Origin: Alphaproteobacteria bacterium | GTDB taxonomy: Bacteria > Pseudomonadota > Alphaproteobacteria > Rickettsiales > SXRF01 | Reading direction: 5' to 3' | DNA: 5,023 bases | Assembly (NCBI GenBank): GCA_019243895.1 | Contig: JAFATP010000104.1 | Span: forward strand, 1-5,023 | Shown: positions 1-4,969 of the stretch, one piece after another | Layout: each line of letters begins with the position of its first letter | Numbering within the stretch: position 1 is the first letter of the stretch | Position numbers and translations under genes: made by a program | Notes under the pieces: model-generated | The model's input: only the letters and a program-made list of their open reading frames with translations | Told to the model about the DNA's origin: nothing | Database searches by the model: none

Positions 1-326
1 GGGTGAAAAACGGTGCCGAAGGAGAGGCCGATCACCACTGCGAAGGCGCCCGTCATCAGGTAAGCGCCGACGGATTTAAGGCCGACGCGGCGAAAGGCCT
101 CGGCGTCTGTCATATTGGTGATGCCGTAGATAAGCGAAAAGAAAATCAGCGGCACCACCACCATCTTAATCAGATGAATGAAGACAGTGCCGATGGGCTT
201 GACGTAATTGGTGAGAACGTCCTTTCCGTTCCAGCCCAAGCCTGCCAGCAGCGGTGTTTGTCCGGTCAGATAGCCGAAGGCGATGCCCAGGATCAGACCT
301 ATCAACACTTTATGCCATAGCTTCAT
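1..326 (-). CDS. Dicarboxylate/amino acid:cation symporter (SDF/DAACS family), N-terminal part
   Basis: This is the N-terminal 108 residues of an inner-membrane secondary transporter that couples uptake of a C4-dicarboxylate or acidic amino acid to H+ or Na+ (GltP/DctA/GltPh family). The gene runs off the left edge; full-length members have roughly 400-450 residues. Visible features are a short positively charged start (MKLWHK), a first hydrophobic segment around residues 7-20, a second around 45-69 and a third around 85-104. The stretch PIGTVFIHLIKMVVVPLIF (residues 44-62) matches the conserved SDF-family signature near TM2, with Thr where Asp/Glu is common. The following residues, FSLIYGITNM, are also typical. 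ATG at 326-324 is preceded by AGGAG (minus strand, bases 336-332) with 5-base spacing, a good ribosome site. It lies 105 bases downstream of the TAXI binding-protein gene on the same strand. Substrate cannot be decided because the substrate-binding C-terminal half is missing. Confidence 0.9.
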   Translation of the reverse strand, partial: MKLWHKVLIGLILGIAFGYLTGQTPLLAGLGWNGKDVLTNYVKPIGTVFIHLIKMVVVPLIFFSLIYGITNMTDAEAFRRVGLKSVGAYLMTGAFAVVIGLSFGTVFH

Positions 327-360
327 GCCTGCTCCTAAAGGACAGCGGGAGATCGAGTTG

Positions 361-399
361 TAAAAAGCCCATTACCGCGAGTCAAGCGATATAGGCTTG
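361..399 (-). terminator. Possible weak intrinsic terminator between the TAXI gene and the symporter
   Basis: On the minus strand an interrupted stem is followed at once by a run of five T. The arms are AGCC (397-394 as read on minus) with GGCT (369-366), an inner CGC/GCG stem (388-386 with 378-376) around a 7-base loop, and T5 at 366-362. The stem contains mismatches, so it would be weak. It may reduce read-through from the binding-protein gene into the symporter gene, or have no function. Confidence 0.3.
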
Positions 400-431
400 T
401 GCACCGCAGCACAGCCGCGCTTTTCCGGAGT

Positions 432-1415
432 TTAATGCAGCAGGCCTTTTTCGCGGTAGTAACGTGCGGCGCCCTCGTGCAGGGGGGCGAGGGTGGCGGC
501 ATCATGCACCATATGCGGCGCATCGAGCGTGGCGAACACCGGATGCAGCGTCTTGAAATTATCCAGATTGTCGAATACCGCCTTGACCATGTCGTAGACG
601 ATCTCCGGCGACAGCGTGTCCGGCGCCACCAGCACGGCTTCCACGCCAATGGTCTGCACCGGGTTCGGATTTCCCTGATACATGCCGCCGGGGATTACCG
701 CGCGAAAGTAATAAGGATTCTCCTGCACCAGCGCATCGGCATCCGGGCCGGTAACGCCCACCAGCTTGGTATTGCAGAGCATGGTCACCTGCTGAATCGC
801 GCCGTTGGGATTGCCCGCCGCGTAAATCATCGCATCGATGCGGTTGGCGCACAGCGCCTGCGCCTGCTCGGAGGGCTTAAGCTCCATCACGCTGGCGAAA
901 CTTTTCTCGGTCCATCCCTTGCGCTTCATCAACGCTTCCATGGTTGCGCGCATGCCTGAGCCGGGGCTGCCAATGTTGATGCGCTTGCCTTTCAATTGAT
1001 CGAAACTGTCAATCTTCGCATCGGCGCGCGTCAGCACGATGAAAGGTTCCGAGTGCAGGGAGAACACGGCACGCAGATGATGATTAGGGCCTTCGTCGGC
1101 AAAAAGATCCGAGCCCTTATAGGCGTGATAGAGCCAGTCCGACTGCACGATACCCATATCCAGCTCGCCGGCGCGCATGGCATCCAGGTTGCTGATGGAG
1201 CCTCCGGTGGACTCCACCGCGCAGCGTATGCCGTGCTCTTTGCGGCCCCGGTTGACCAGCCGGCAGATGGCGCCGCCTGCGGGATAATAAACTCCGGTGA
1301 CTCCCGCCGTGCCGACGGTTACAAGCTTTTCATCTGCATTCGCCGAAGCGGCGGCGAGGGCAACTAACGATCCGGTGAGCACCGATAACGTCAGGCGGCG
1401 GAATGACAATAACAT
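432..1415 (-). CDS. TAXI-family TRAP transporter solute-binding protein
   Basis: A periplasmic binding protein of 327 residues, the usual length for the TAXI (TRAP-associated extracytoplasmic immunogenic) family. Residues 1-27 form a signal peptide: basic RR at 6-7, hydrophobic core to about 23, and a signal peptidase I site ASANA|DE after residue 27. The mature start VTVGTAGVTGVYYPAGGA (32-49) is the family's ligand-binding opening. ESTGGSISNLDAMRAGELDM (68-87) followed by GIVQSDW (88-94), and INIGSPGSGMRATMEALM (146-163), are further hallmarks. Four cysteines, C51, C65, C189 and C214, are exported and could form disulfides. TAXI proteins normally deliver ligand to a fused DctQM-type TRAP permease; characterised members bind glutamate, 2-oxoglutarate or similar acids, but the ligand here is unknown. 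No TRAP permease lies in the window; the next gene is an SDF symporter. The ATG at 1415 has only a weak GGGG-type ribosome site. The gene is 73 bases behind the diguanylate cyclase and may be cotranscribed with it. Confidence 0.93.
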   Translation of the reverse strand: MLLSFRRLTLSVLTGSLVALAAASANADEKLVTVGTAGVTGVYYPAGGAICRLVNRGRKEHGIRCAVESTGGSISNLDAMRAGELDMGIVQSDWLYHAYKGSDLFADEGPNHHLRAVFSLHSEPFIVLTRADAKIDSFDQLKGKRINIGSPGSGMRATMEALMKRKGWTEKSFASVMELKPSEQAQALCANRIDAMIYAAGNPNGAIQQVTMLCNTKLVGVTGPDADALVQENPYYFRAVIPGGMYQGNPNPVQTIGVEAVLVAPDTLSPEIVYDMVKAVFDNLDNFKTLHPVFATLDAPHMVHDAATLAPLHEGAARYYREKGLLH

Positions 1416-1419
1416 GCAA

Positions 1420-1437
1420 CCCCATTTTAGTTGTGGG
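1420..1437 (-). promoter_or_regulatory. Small hairpin covering the presumed ribosome site of the TAXI gene
   Basis: On the minus strand CCCA (1437-1434) can pair with TGGG (1424-1421) across a 9-base loop. The second arm is the only G-rich element just upstream of the ATG at 1415. If formed, it would mask the ribosome site. The stem is only four pairs, so this is a tentative call. Confidence 0.15.
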
Positions 1438-1466
1438 CCGCCACCATAACAACAAACGACGAAGCA

Positions 1467-1478
1467 GGCAAGCTTGCC
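1467..1478. repeat. 12-base perfect palindrome in the cyclase-TAXI spacer
   Basis: GGCAAGCTTGCC reads the same on both strands and sits 10 bases past the stop codon of the diguanylate cyclase. It could be a protein-binding site or the remnant of a transcript hairpin. There is no T-tract after it on the minus strand, so it does not look like a normal intrinsic terminator. The rest of the 73-base spacer (1416-1488) shows no convincing promoter. Confidence 0.35.
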
Positions 1479-1488
1479 CTAAAAGCCG

Positions 1489-2205
1489 TTAAGCCCGTAC
1501 TTCAGTCAGCGATGTTTTAGCGCGGCGTTTGTCCACATACATGGACATATCGGCGGCGGCCAATGCGCTTTCCGCATCATCCCCGCTGCGGATGCTGTAG
1601 CAGCCGTAGGCGGTGGTAAGCGTGATGGGCTGGCCGTTGCATACGAAAGGCGTCGTGCGCAGGGAGTCAGCGATTTTCTTGCCGCGGCGCCGTGCGGCGT
1701 CCTCGTTGGCGTAATACATGATGATGGCGAATTCGTCGCCACCGATGCGCGCAATGAAATCCGATTCGCGCAAGGTGGCGGAGAGCAGCTGCGAGACATG
1801 GCGGATGGCGATATCGCCGGCGGCATGGCCGTAGGTGTCGTTGATGGCCTTGAAATCATTGAGGTCGAAATAAAGCACCGTGGAGGGATGCGCATAGCGC
1901 TCATGCATGGCAATGGCCCAGGAAAGGCGGCGCATGAAAGCGCGGCGGTTCGGAATCGGGGCAATGCAATCCACATCCACCTGCTGCTCGATTTCCGTCA
2001 GCTGCTCGCGGGTGCGGGATAATTCCCGGCTGATATCGTCCATTTTTTCCATCAGGGCGGAAACGGCGAGGGTGACGGCAGGAGTCATCTCGGCTTCGGG
2101 AATACCGAGCATGCCGAGCCGCTCTTGCAGGCGGGGTCCTTGGGGTAGCAGAACAGTGCGGTCCGGCTCTCTAACAGTATCTTTCAAGGCTTGCGCAGTT
2201 TTCAT
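1489..2205 (-). CDS. Small soluble GGDEF diguanylate cyclase
   Basis: Predicted to make cyclic di-GMP from two GTP in the cytoplasm. The protein has 238 residues with no membrane segment. Residues 1-50 are an uncharacterised N-terminal region (LGIPEAEMTPAV at 33-44), about 50-77 looks like a coiled-coil linker, and the GGDEF domain fills 78-230. Catalytic features are intact: FDLNDFKAINDTYGH (113-127) carries metal-binding Asp114 and the guanine-binding Asn/Asp, and the active loop is GGDEF at 155-159. An RxxD inhibitory site (R146-E-S-D149) sits five residues before GGDEF, the standard spacing for product feedback inhibition. The domain opening is DCIAPIPNRRAF (79-90), where DxLTGLxNRRAF is more usual. 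The ATG at 2205 is chosen because AAGGA lies five bases upstream. A longer reading from TTG at 2292 has no ribosome site and adds 29 residues unlike the family. No EAL or sensor domain is present. Confidence 0.93.
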   Translation of the reverse strand: MKTAQALKDTVREPDRTVLLPQGPRLQERLGMLGIPEAEMTPAVTLAVSALMEKMDDISRELSRTREQLTEIEQQVDVDCIAPIPNRRAFMRRLSWAIAMHERYAHPSTVLYFDLNDFKAINDTYGHAAGDIAIRHVSQLLSATLRESDFIARIGGDEFAIIMYYANEDAARRRGKKIADSLRTTPFVCNGQPITLTTAYGCYSIRSGDDAESALAAADMSMYVDKRRAKTSLTEVRA

Positions 2206-2210
2206 GGGTT

Positions 2211-2215
2211 TCCTT
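2211..2215 (-). promoter_or_regulatory. Ribosome binding site that fixes the cyclase start
   Basis: AAGGA on the minus strand, five bases before ATG at 2205. It supports this start over the upstream in-frame TTG at 2292. Confidence 0.7.
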
Positions 2216-2241
2216 AATATGCAGGGTTTTGGCGAGTGCCC

Positions 2242-2257
2242 GGAGGCCTTCTCCTCC
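2242..2257 (-). promoter_or_regulatory. Leader hairpin upstream of the cyclase gene
   Basis: On the minus strand GGAGG (2257-2253) pairs with CCTCC (2246-2242) across a 6-base loop; the arm is part of a purine run, GGGGGGAGGAG. It lies between the predicted promoter and the ribosome site, so it would be in the 5' leader of the transcript. The GGAGG arm resembles a ribosome site but no start codon follows at a suitable distance. Confidence 0.35.
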
Positions 2258-2275
2258 CCCCTACAATCAGCAAGG

Positions 2276-2302
2276 ACTATACCATGAAACAATTTGTATC
2301 AA
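2276..2302 (-). promoter_or_regulatory. Candidate extended -10 promoter for the diguanylate cyclase
   Basis: Minus strand: TTGATA (2302-2297, five of six matches to TTGACA), a 15-base spacer, then TATAGT (2281-2276, five of six to TATAAT). The -10 is preceded by TGG, giving an extended TGn -10 that can compensate for the short spacer. Transcription would begin near 2269, leaving a leader of roughly 64 bases. Confidence 0.4.
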
Positions 2303-2327
2303 AAACGAAAAATACTTAATGCTAAGT
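2301..2327 (-). terminator. Candidate terminator of the Tad operon
   Basis: On the minus strand the hairpin ACTTA-GCAT-TAAGT (2327-2314) is followed by A, then TTTTT (2312-2308), CG and a second TTTTT (2305-2301). The stem is AT-rich and only five pairs. The double T-tract and position, downstream of the TadG-like gene and just before the cyclase promoter elements, make termination here plausible. Confidence 0.4.
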
Positions 2328-2329
2328 TA

Positions 2330-2381
2330 ACTCTTCCGATGATTCCGCCCAGCGGTAAACTGTCGGCCGAAGAGTGGCGGA
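2330..2381. repeat. Nested and overlapping inverted repeats downstream of the TadG-like gene
   Basis: Three complementary pairs share this stretch. ACTCTTC at 2330-2336 matches GAAGAGT at 2369-2375. TCCGCC at 2344-2349 matches GGCGGA at 2376-2381. A compact CCGC-cca-GCGG hairpin lies at 2345-2355. The first two pairs interleave, so they could form a pseudoknot or exclude each other. TCGGCCGA at 2363-2370 is also an 8-base palindrome. No T-tract directly follows on the minus strand, so this is not itself a typical terminator, though it may support the one at 2301-2327. Confidence 0.5.
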
Positions 2382-2399
2382 TTTTGATAAAAACGATCA

Positions 2400-2421
2400 A
2401 TAACAATGCGATAACAATGCA
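2400..2421. repeat. Tandem 11-base duplication
   Basis: ATAACAATGCG at 2400-2410 is followed directly by ATAACAATGCA at 2411-2421, ten of eleven bases identical. It lies about 20 bases beyond the TadG-like stop codon. With only two copies it may be a replication-slippage duplication or paired half-sites for a regulator. Confidence 0.55.
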
Positions 2422-2440
2422 CTGATGGCAATTGTGGCGT

Positions 2441-3745
2441 TTACTGACTCACCCGCAGGTTGGTCAACGAATCCCCGATGGCATGGAAAGCGGCGGCCAG
2501 CTGGTCATTGGTAGGGGCGAGAAAAAAGAAGCTGGGCTGGCTGGCGCAGCCTTTCAGCAGATCGGGGTTTACATCCCCCGTGTTGCCGAAGCCGATGGTG
2601 TAAATGATCACCCCGTTGCTCTTCAAGCTGTTGCATACTTGGAGCGTGCGGGAGTCCAGGGTTTGAATCGCGGCGGCCTGGTCCGTGGTTCCCAGCCTTC
2701 CATCATGTAAGAGCCAATAAGCGGTGTGGGTGAAGTCGTCCATGGTGTTCAGGCCGTCTGTCATCAGAATCAAAGCCTTGCTCATGTTGGGCGTATTATA
2801 ATCCAGCGGCAGGGCATTGGCATTCATTTCACCGCCCCACACGCCGCGCCAGCGGGGGGAGAGCATGCGCCAGCCCCATACCGCTCCCAGGTTGATGTGC
2901 GTATTGCCGGCGGCGACCATGGCGTTGATGCCGTTAATGATGGTGTCTTTGCTGGCGGTCATGGGAATGACCTGCACGGAGCAATAAAGATTCGGGCTGC
3001 CGGGAGAGGGAAAGATATAGGCCTGAAAAGGCATTGTGGAAGGCGGGTCATCGGTGACATCCTCGCCTTTCAACCGCGCGTCTACGCATCCTTCCCAGCT
3101 TGAGCCGTGCCAATTCAAGGTGGCGTCATAAGCCGCGTCCATCCATTGGGGCTGGCCGGTGCCGATATTGACCGTTTGCGAAAACGGCACCAGGCCGATC
3201 CACAACCGCGCGCCGGGGGGATTGGTGCCGTGCAGAATGTTGACAAGATCGGTGGCGGCGGTTTTCAACCCCTGCAGCTTGGTGCCGCCCGCGCTTACCG
3301 TATCATTCATGGACCCGGTATTATCCAGCACCATCACCACTTCCAAACCTCCCCCGGACCGCGTGATCTGCGAGCTGGCGTTTACGGTCAGGGTACTCAT
3401 TCCCACTACGCGGAGAAGCGTGGTGGGAACCTTAGCGCTGGCAGTGACCGTGATCGTGGTGCCGTCGCTGCTGAGGGAAGTCACGGGTCCGCTAACGGTT
3501 GATCCGAGATAGGCCGTTGGATAATTCACGTTAAAAAATTTGATTGCTTCCGCGCTAGCGCTTTTCGTATCCAGCGTCGCGCCTGCGGCCAGCCCCGCCG
3601 CATCCGTTGCCGTATTCAGCTTGGACTGCACCATTTGGGTGCGTGCGGCGTCCACCGACACGCCGGTGGCGATCAACATCACCACGATTGTTACCGCGAT
3701 AATGGGAGTTACGGCGCCCTTTCTGCAATAAAGAAGCGAAAGCAT
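2441..3745 (-). CDS. TadG-like pilus assembly protein with vWA domain
   Basis: A 434-residue envelope protein that probably serves as a minor, possibly tip-located or anchoring, component of the tight-adherence (Flp) pilus. Residues 10-31 (GAVTPIIAV onward) form the single N-terminal membrane segment typical of TadG, followed by VDAARTQMVQSKLNTATDAA (31-50), a characteristic helix. A vWA domain runs from about 134 to 430. Its metal site (MIDAS) is visible as D141-N-T143-G-S145, Thr282 in GNTHINLG with the family pattern WGWRMLSP (290-297), and Asp330 in MTDG. Cysteines 220, 255, 371 and 400 could form disulfides outside the membrane. Unlike the two upstream genes it has no Glu five residues after the glycine, so prepilin-peptidase cleavage is not expected. 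The chosen ATG at 3745 has AAGGAG five bases upstream; the GTG at 3751 overlaps that site. It is the last gene of the operon, 18 bases after the second TadE-like gene. Confidence 0.88.
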   Translation of the reverse strand: MLSLLYCRKGAVTPIIAVTIVVMLIATGVSVDAARTQMVQSKLNTATDAAGLAAGATLDTKSASAEAIKFFNVNYPTAYLGSTVSGPVTSLSSDGTTITVTASAKVPTTLLRVVGMSTLTVNASSQITRSGGGLEVVMVLDNTGSMNDTVSAGGTKLQGLKTAATDLVNILHGTNPPGARLWIGLVPFSQTVNIGTGQPQWMDAAYDATLNWHGSSWEGCVDARLKGEDVTDDPPSTMPFQAYIFPSPGSPNLYCSVQVIPMTASKDTIINGINAMVAAGNTHINLGAVWGWRMLSPRWRGVWGGEMNANALPLDYNTPNMSKALILMTDGLNTMDDFTHTAYWLLHDGRLGTTDQAAAIQTLDSRTLQVCNSLKSNGVIIYTIGFGNTGDVNPDLLKGCASQPSFFFLAPTNDQLAAAFHAIGDSLTNLRVSQ

Positions 3746-3750
3746 GGTCA

Positions 3751-3756
3751 CTCCTT
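3751..3756 (-). promoter_or_regulatory. Ribosome binding site that fixes the TadG-like start
   Basis: AAGGAG on the minus strand, five bases before ATG at 3745. The alternative GTG start at 3751-3749 uses the last base of this site and would have no usable spacing. Confidence 0.75.
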
Positions 3757-3763
3757 ATGGGGG

Positions 3764-4333
3764 TTATGAGCCGGGAGGCGCGGTGAGCGCCCCCAGACGC
3801 GGTTTGTACACCACCGTCCGGTAAATATCTGTGCTGCCCAGAAGGTAGCCCGACAGGATCGGCTTATAAGCGTAGTAAACTTCCGTGACGACGATGTTCT
3901 CCTTATCATCGAGAACCAGTCCGCCCGGCAGGCTGACAGTGCCATTGGCAAGCACCATGAGTTGGCTGTTGCGCGACAGGGAGCCGCCGCCTTTAAAAGT
4001 CCAGTTGATCTTGGGACCGGGCGAATTGCCGGTGCTTTGTTGCGAAATGGAGGTGAGGATAGCGACGCCGCTGATGCCGAAACCGTAGGGATTCATCACC
4101 TGGGCGGCCGCTGTTAGCATTTCATTCAGTCCCGCCGTGCTGACGGAGGGGGATTGGGTGACGATATCGGCCACAGTCGCCGCCACCTTATCAACTTTTT
4201 GCACGATCAGTAGATAGCGGATGAGTTCGGTGCCGCCCAGTACCAGCAGCAGAAGAATCGGCGCCAGCAAGGCGAATTCAATAGCAGCGACGCCTTGTCT
4301 CGTTCGCAGCAGAGTGAGCATGGAGCGATGCAT
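3764..4333 (-). CDS. TadE-like pseudopilin (second of the pair, TadE/TadF position)
   Basis: A 189-residue minor pilin-like protein of the Tad pilus. Residues 1-14 are a short basic leader ending in RQG, then G14|VAAIEF places Glu19 five residues after the glycine. This matches the G/XXXXEY-type site that the prepilin peptidase TadV cuts in Flp, TadE and TadF, with Phe in place of Tyr. Residues 15-34 form the hydrophobic helix (ALLAPILLLLVLGG), and a second conserved Glu follows at 36. The rest (about 45-189) would be periplasmic, with the last 40 residues rich in Tyr and Thr. It begins 8 bases after the upstream TadE-like stop and lacks an obvious ribosome site, so translational coupling is likely. 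An alternative ATG at 4321 (residue 5) has no better site. By position it may correspond to TadF, but the sequence family is TadE. Confidence 0.88.
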   Translation of the reverse strand: MHRSMLTLLRTRQGVAAIEFALLAPILLLLVLGGTELIRYLLIVQKVDKVAATVADIVTQSPSVSTAGLNEMLTAAAQVMNPYGFGISGVAILTSISQQSTGNSPGPKINWTFKGGGSLSRNSQLMVLANGTVSLPGGLVLDDKENIVVTEVYYAYKPILSGYLLGSTDIYRTVVYKPRLGALTAPPGS

Positions 4334-4341
4334 ATCGCTAA

Positions 4342-4845
4342 TCAGAAAGGTTCGTTTTGCACAACGGCGCGTACCTGGATGGTATAGGTGCCGTTAGTGC
4401 CGAGGAATGCCTGCATCAAAGGGGTGGCGATGTGCCATGGGTATGACAGGGTGTATACCACCACATTCCCGGCCCCGCCCAGATTCTGCACGTTCGAAGC
4501 AGGGGCGTTCTGAGGCACCTGCGACCATGACCCGTAAGAAATGGCGCTGACATTCATTTGAGAGGTATCCACCAACCCCCCGATCCGCGCGTTGATGGTG
4601 GCAAGGACATTCTGCAGGCGGGTTTGTCCGGAGGCGGCATAACCCGTCTTGCCCAGCCGCGAGGCATTGTAGGCCGCGCCTTCCATGACGCTTTGCACAT
4701 ACATTAAAATAGAAAATTCAACCGTTCCCATCAGCAGAAGCAGCAGGATCGGGGCAATCAGGGCAAATTCGAGCGCGGCAACGCCATCGCGGTGGCGGAT
4801 AAGCGCGCCTAAGCGGAAGGCCGTCCCGGAGAAGAATAGCTGCAC
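4342..4845 (-). CDS. TadE-like pseudopilin (first gene of the Tad operon)
   Basis: A 167-residue pilin-like protein of the Tad/Flp pilus system. A 21-residue leader rich in Arg and His (RHRDG at 17-21) precedes G21|VAALEF, with Glu26 at +5, a prepilin-peptidase site of the TadE/TadF kind. The hydrophobic helix spans 22-41 (ALIAPILLLLLMG) and is followed by Glu43 and the helix extension MYVQSVMEGAAYNASR (48-63), typical of TadE. The C-terminal 100 residues are predicted periplasmic. Its N-terminus is clearly paralogous to the next gene's, also at the DNA level. The start is GTG at 4845; a stop lies four codons upstream in frame and no ATG, GTG or TTG occurs between it and the membrane helix. 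No good Shine-Dalgarno precedes it. It opens an operon with the second TadE-like and the TadG-like gene, divergent from purE. Confidence 0.87.
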   Translation of the reverse strand: MQLFFSGTAFRLGALIRHRDGVAALEFALIAPILLLLLMGTVEFSILMYVQSVMEGAAYNASRLGKTGYAASGQTRLQNVLATINARIGGLVDTSQMNVSAISYGSWSQVPQNAPASNVQNLGGAGNVVVYTLSYPWHIATPLMQAFLGTNGTYTIQVRAVVQNEPF

Positions 4846-4969
4846 TTCTATAGTCTAACAATTATTTACTAATATTATGTTTATCCCGCAACTGGCGGAG
4901 TGAATACCCGAATAGCTTTGACAAGTTGTGCGGTTTGTGCAATTCTCCTGTCTTTTGAGGTGGTTGGGA
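4846..4969. promoter_or_regulatory. Divergent intergenic region between the Tad operon and purE
   Basis: This 124-base AT-rich spacer must hold promoters for both directions. On the minus strand CATAAT (4879-4874, five of six to TATAAT) is a possible -10 for the Tad operon, but no matching -35 stands 16-18 bases upstream, so an activator may be needed. TAATATTA at 4870-4877 is an 8-base palindrome overlapping it. The purE-facing elements are listed separately. Confidence 0.4.
4918..4946 (+). promoter_or_regulatory. Candidate purE promoter
   Basis: A perfect -35 TTGACA at 4918-4923 is followed 17 bases later by AATTCT at 4941-4946, a poor -10 (three of six). The strong -35 and distance to the ATG at 4970 favour a promoter here. 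The -10 assignment is uncertain. Confidence 0.4.

Noticed and set aside
399..959. A 186-codon open frame on the plus strand opposite the TAXI gene.
   Set aside because: It is the antisense shadow of a clearly recognisable binding protein. Its translation is rich in His and Arg with no family features, as expected from reading GC-rich DNA backwards.
996..1367. A 123-codon plus-strand frame opposite the TAXI N-terminus.
   Set aside because: It is fully antisense to the TAXI gene, has no recognisable domain and no convincing ribosome site.
2252..2257. GGAGGAG on the minus strand as a ribosome site for a small leader peptide.
   Set aside because: No ATG, GTG or TTG follows at a workable distance.
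2206..2269. A c-di-GMP (GEMM) riboswitch in the cyclase leader, suggested by CCTCCGG and a nearby CCAAAACC.
   Set aside because: The leader is too short and lacks the rest of the conserved GEMM core and paired stems; the match is limited to a few bases.
1907..2287. A plus-strand frame of 126 codons opposite the cyclase.
   Set aside because: The translation is low in complexity and unlike any known family; the opposite strand carries an intact GGDEF gene.
2206..2292. A longer start for the cyclase at TTG 2292.
   Set aside because: No ribosome site precedes it, the added residues run through the predicted promoter and leader, and the ATG at 2205 has a good site.
2400..2421. A CRISPR-like or satellite repeat.
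   Set aside because: There are only two short adjacent copies with no spacers and no cas genes.
2726..3512. Several plus-strand frames (2726-3103, 3107-3502, 3159-3512) opposite the TadG-like gene.
   Set aside because: All are antisense to a vWA protein with intact metal-site motifs and contain no recognisable domain.
3749..3751. A GTG start for the TadG-like protein.
   Set aside because: It overlaps the AAGGAG ribosome site that is correctly spaced for ATG at 3745.
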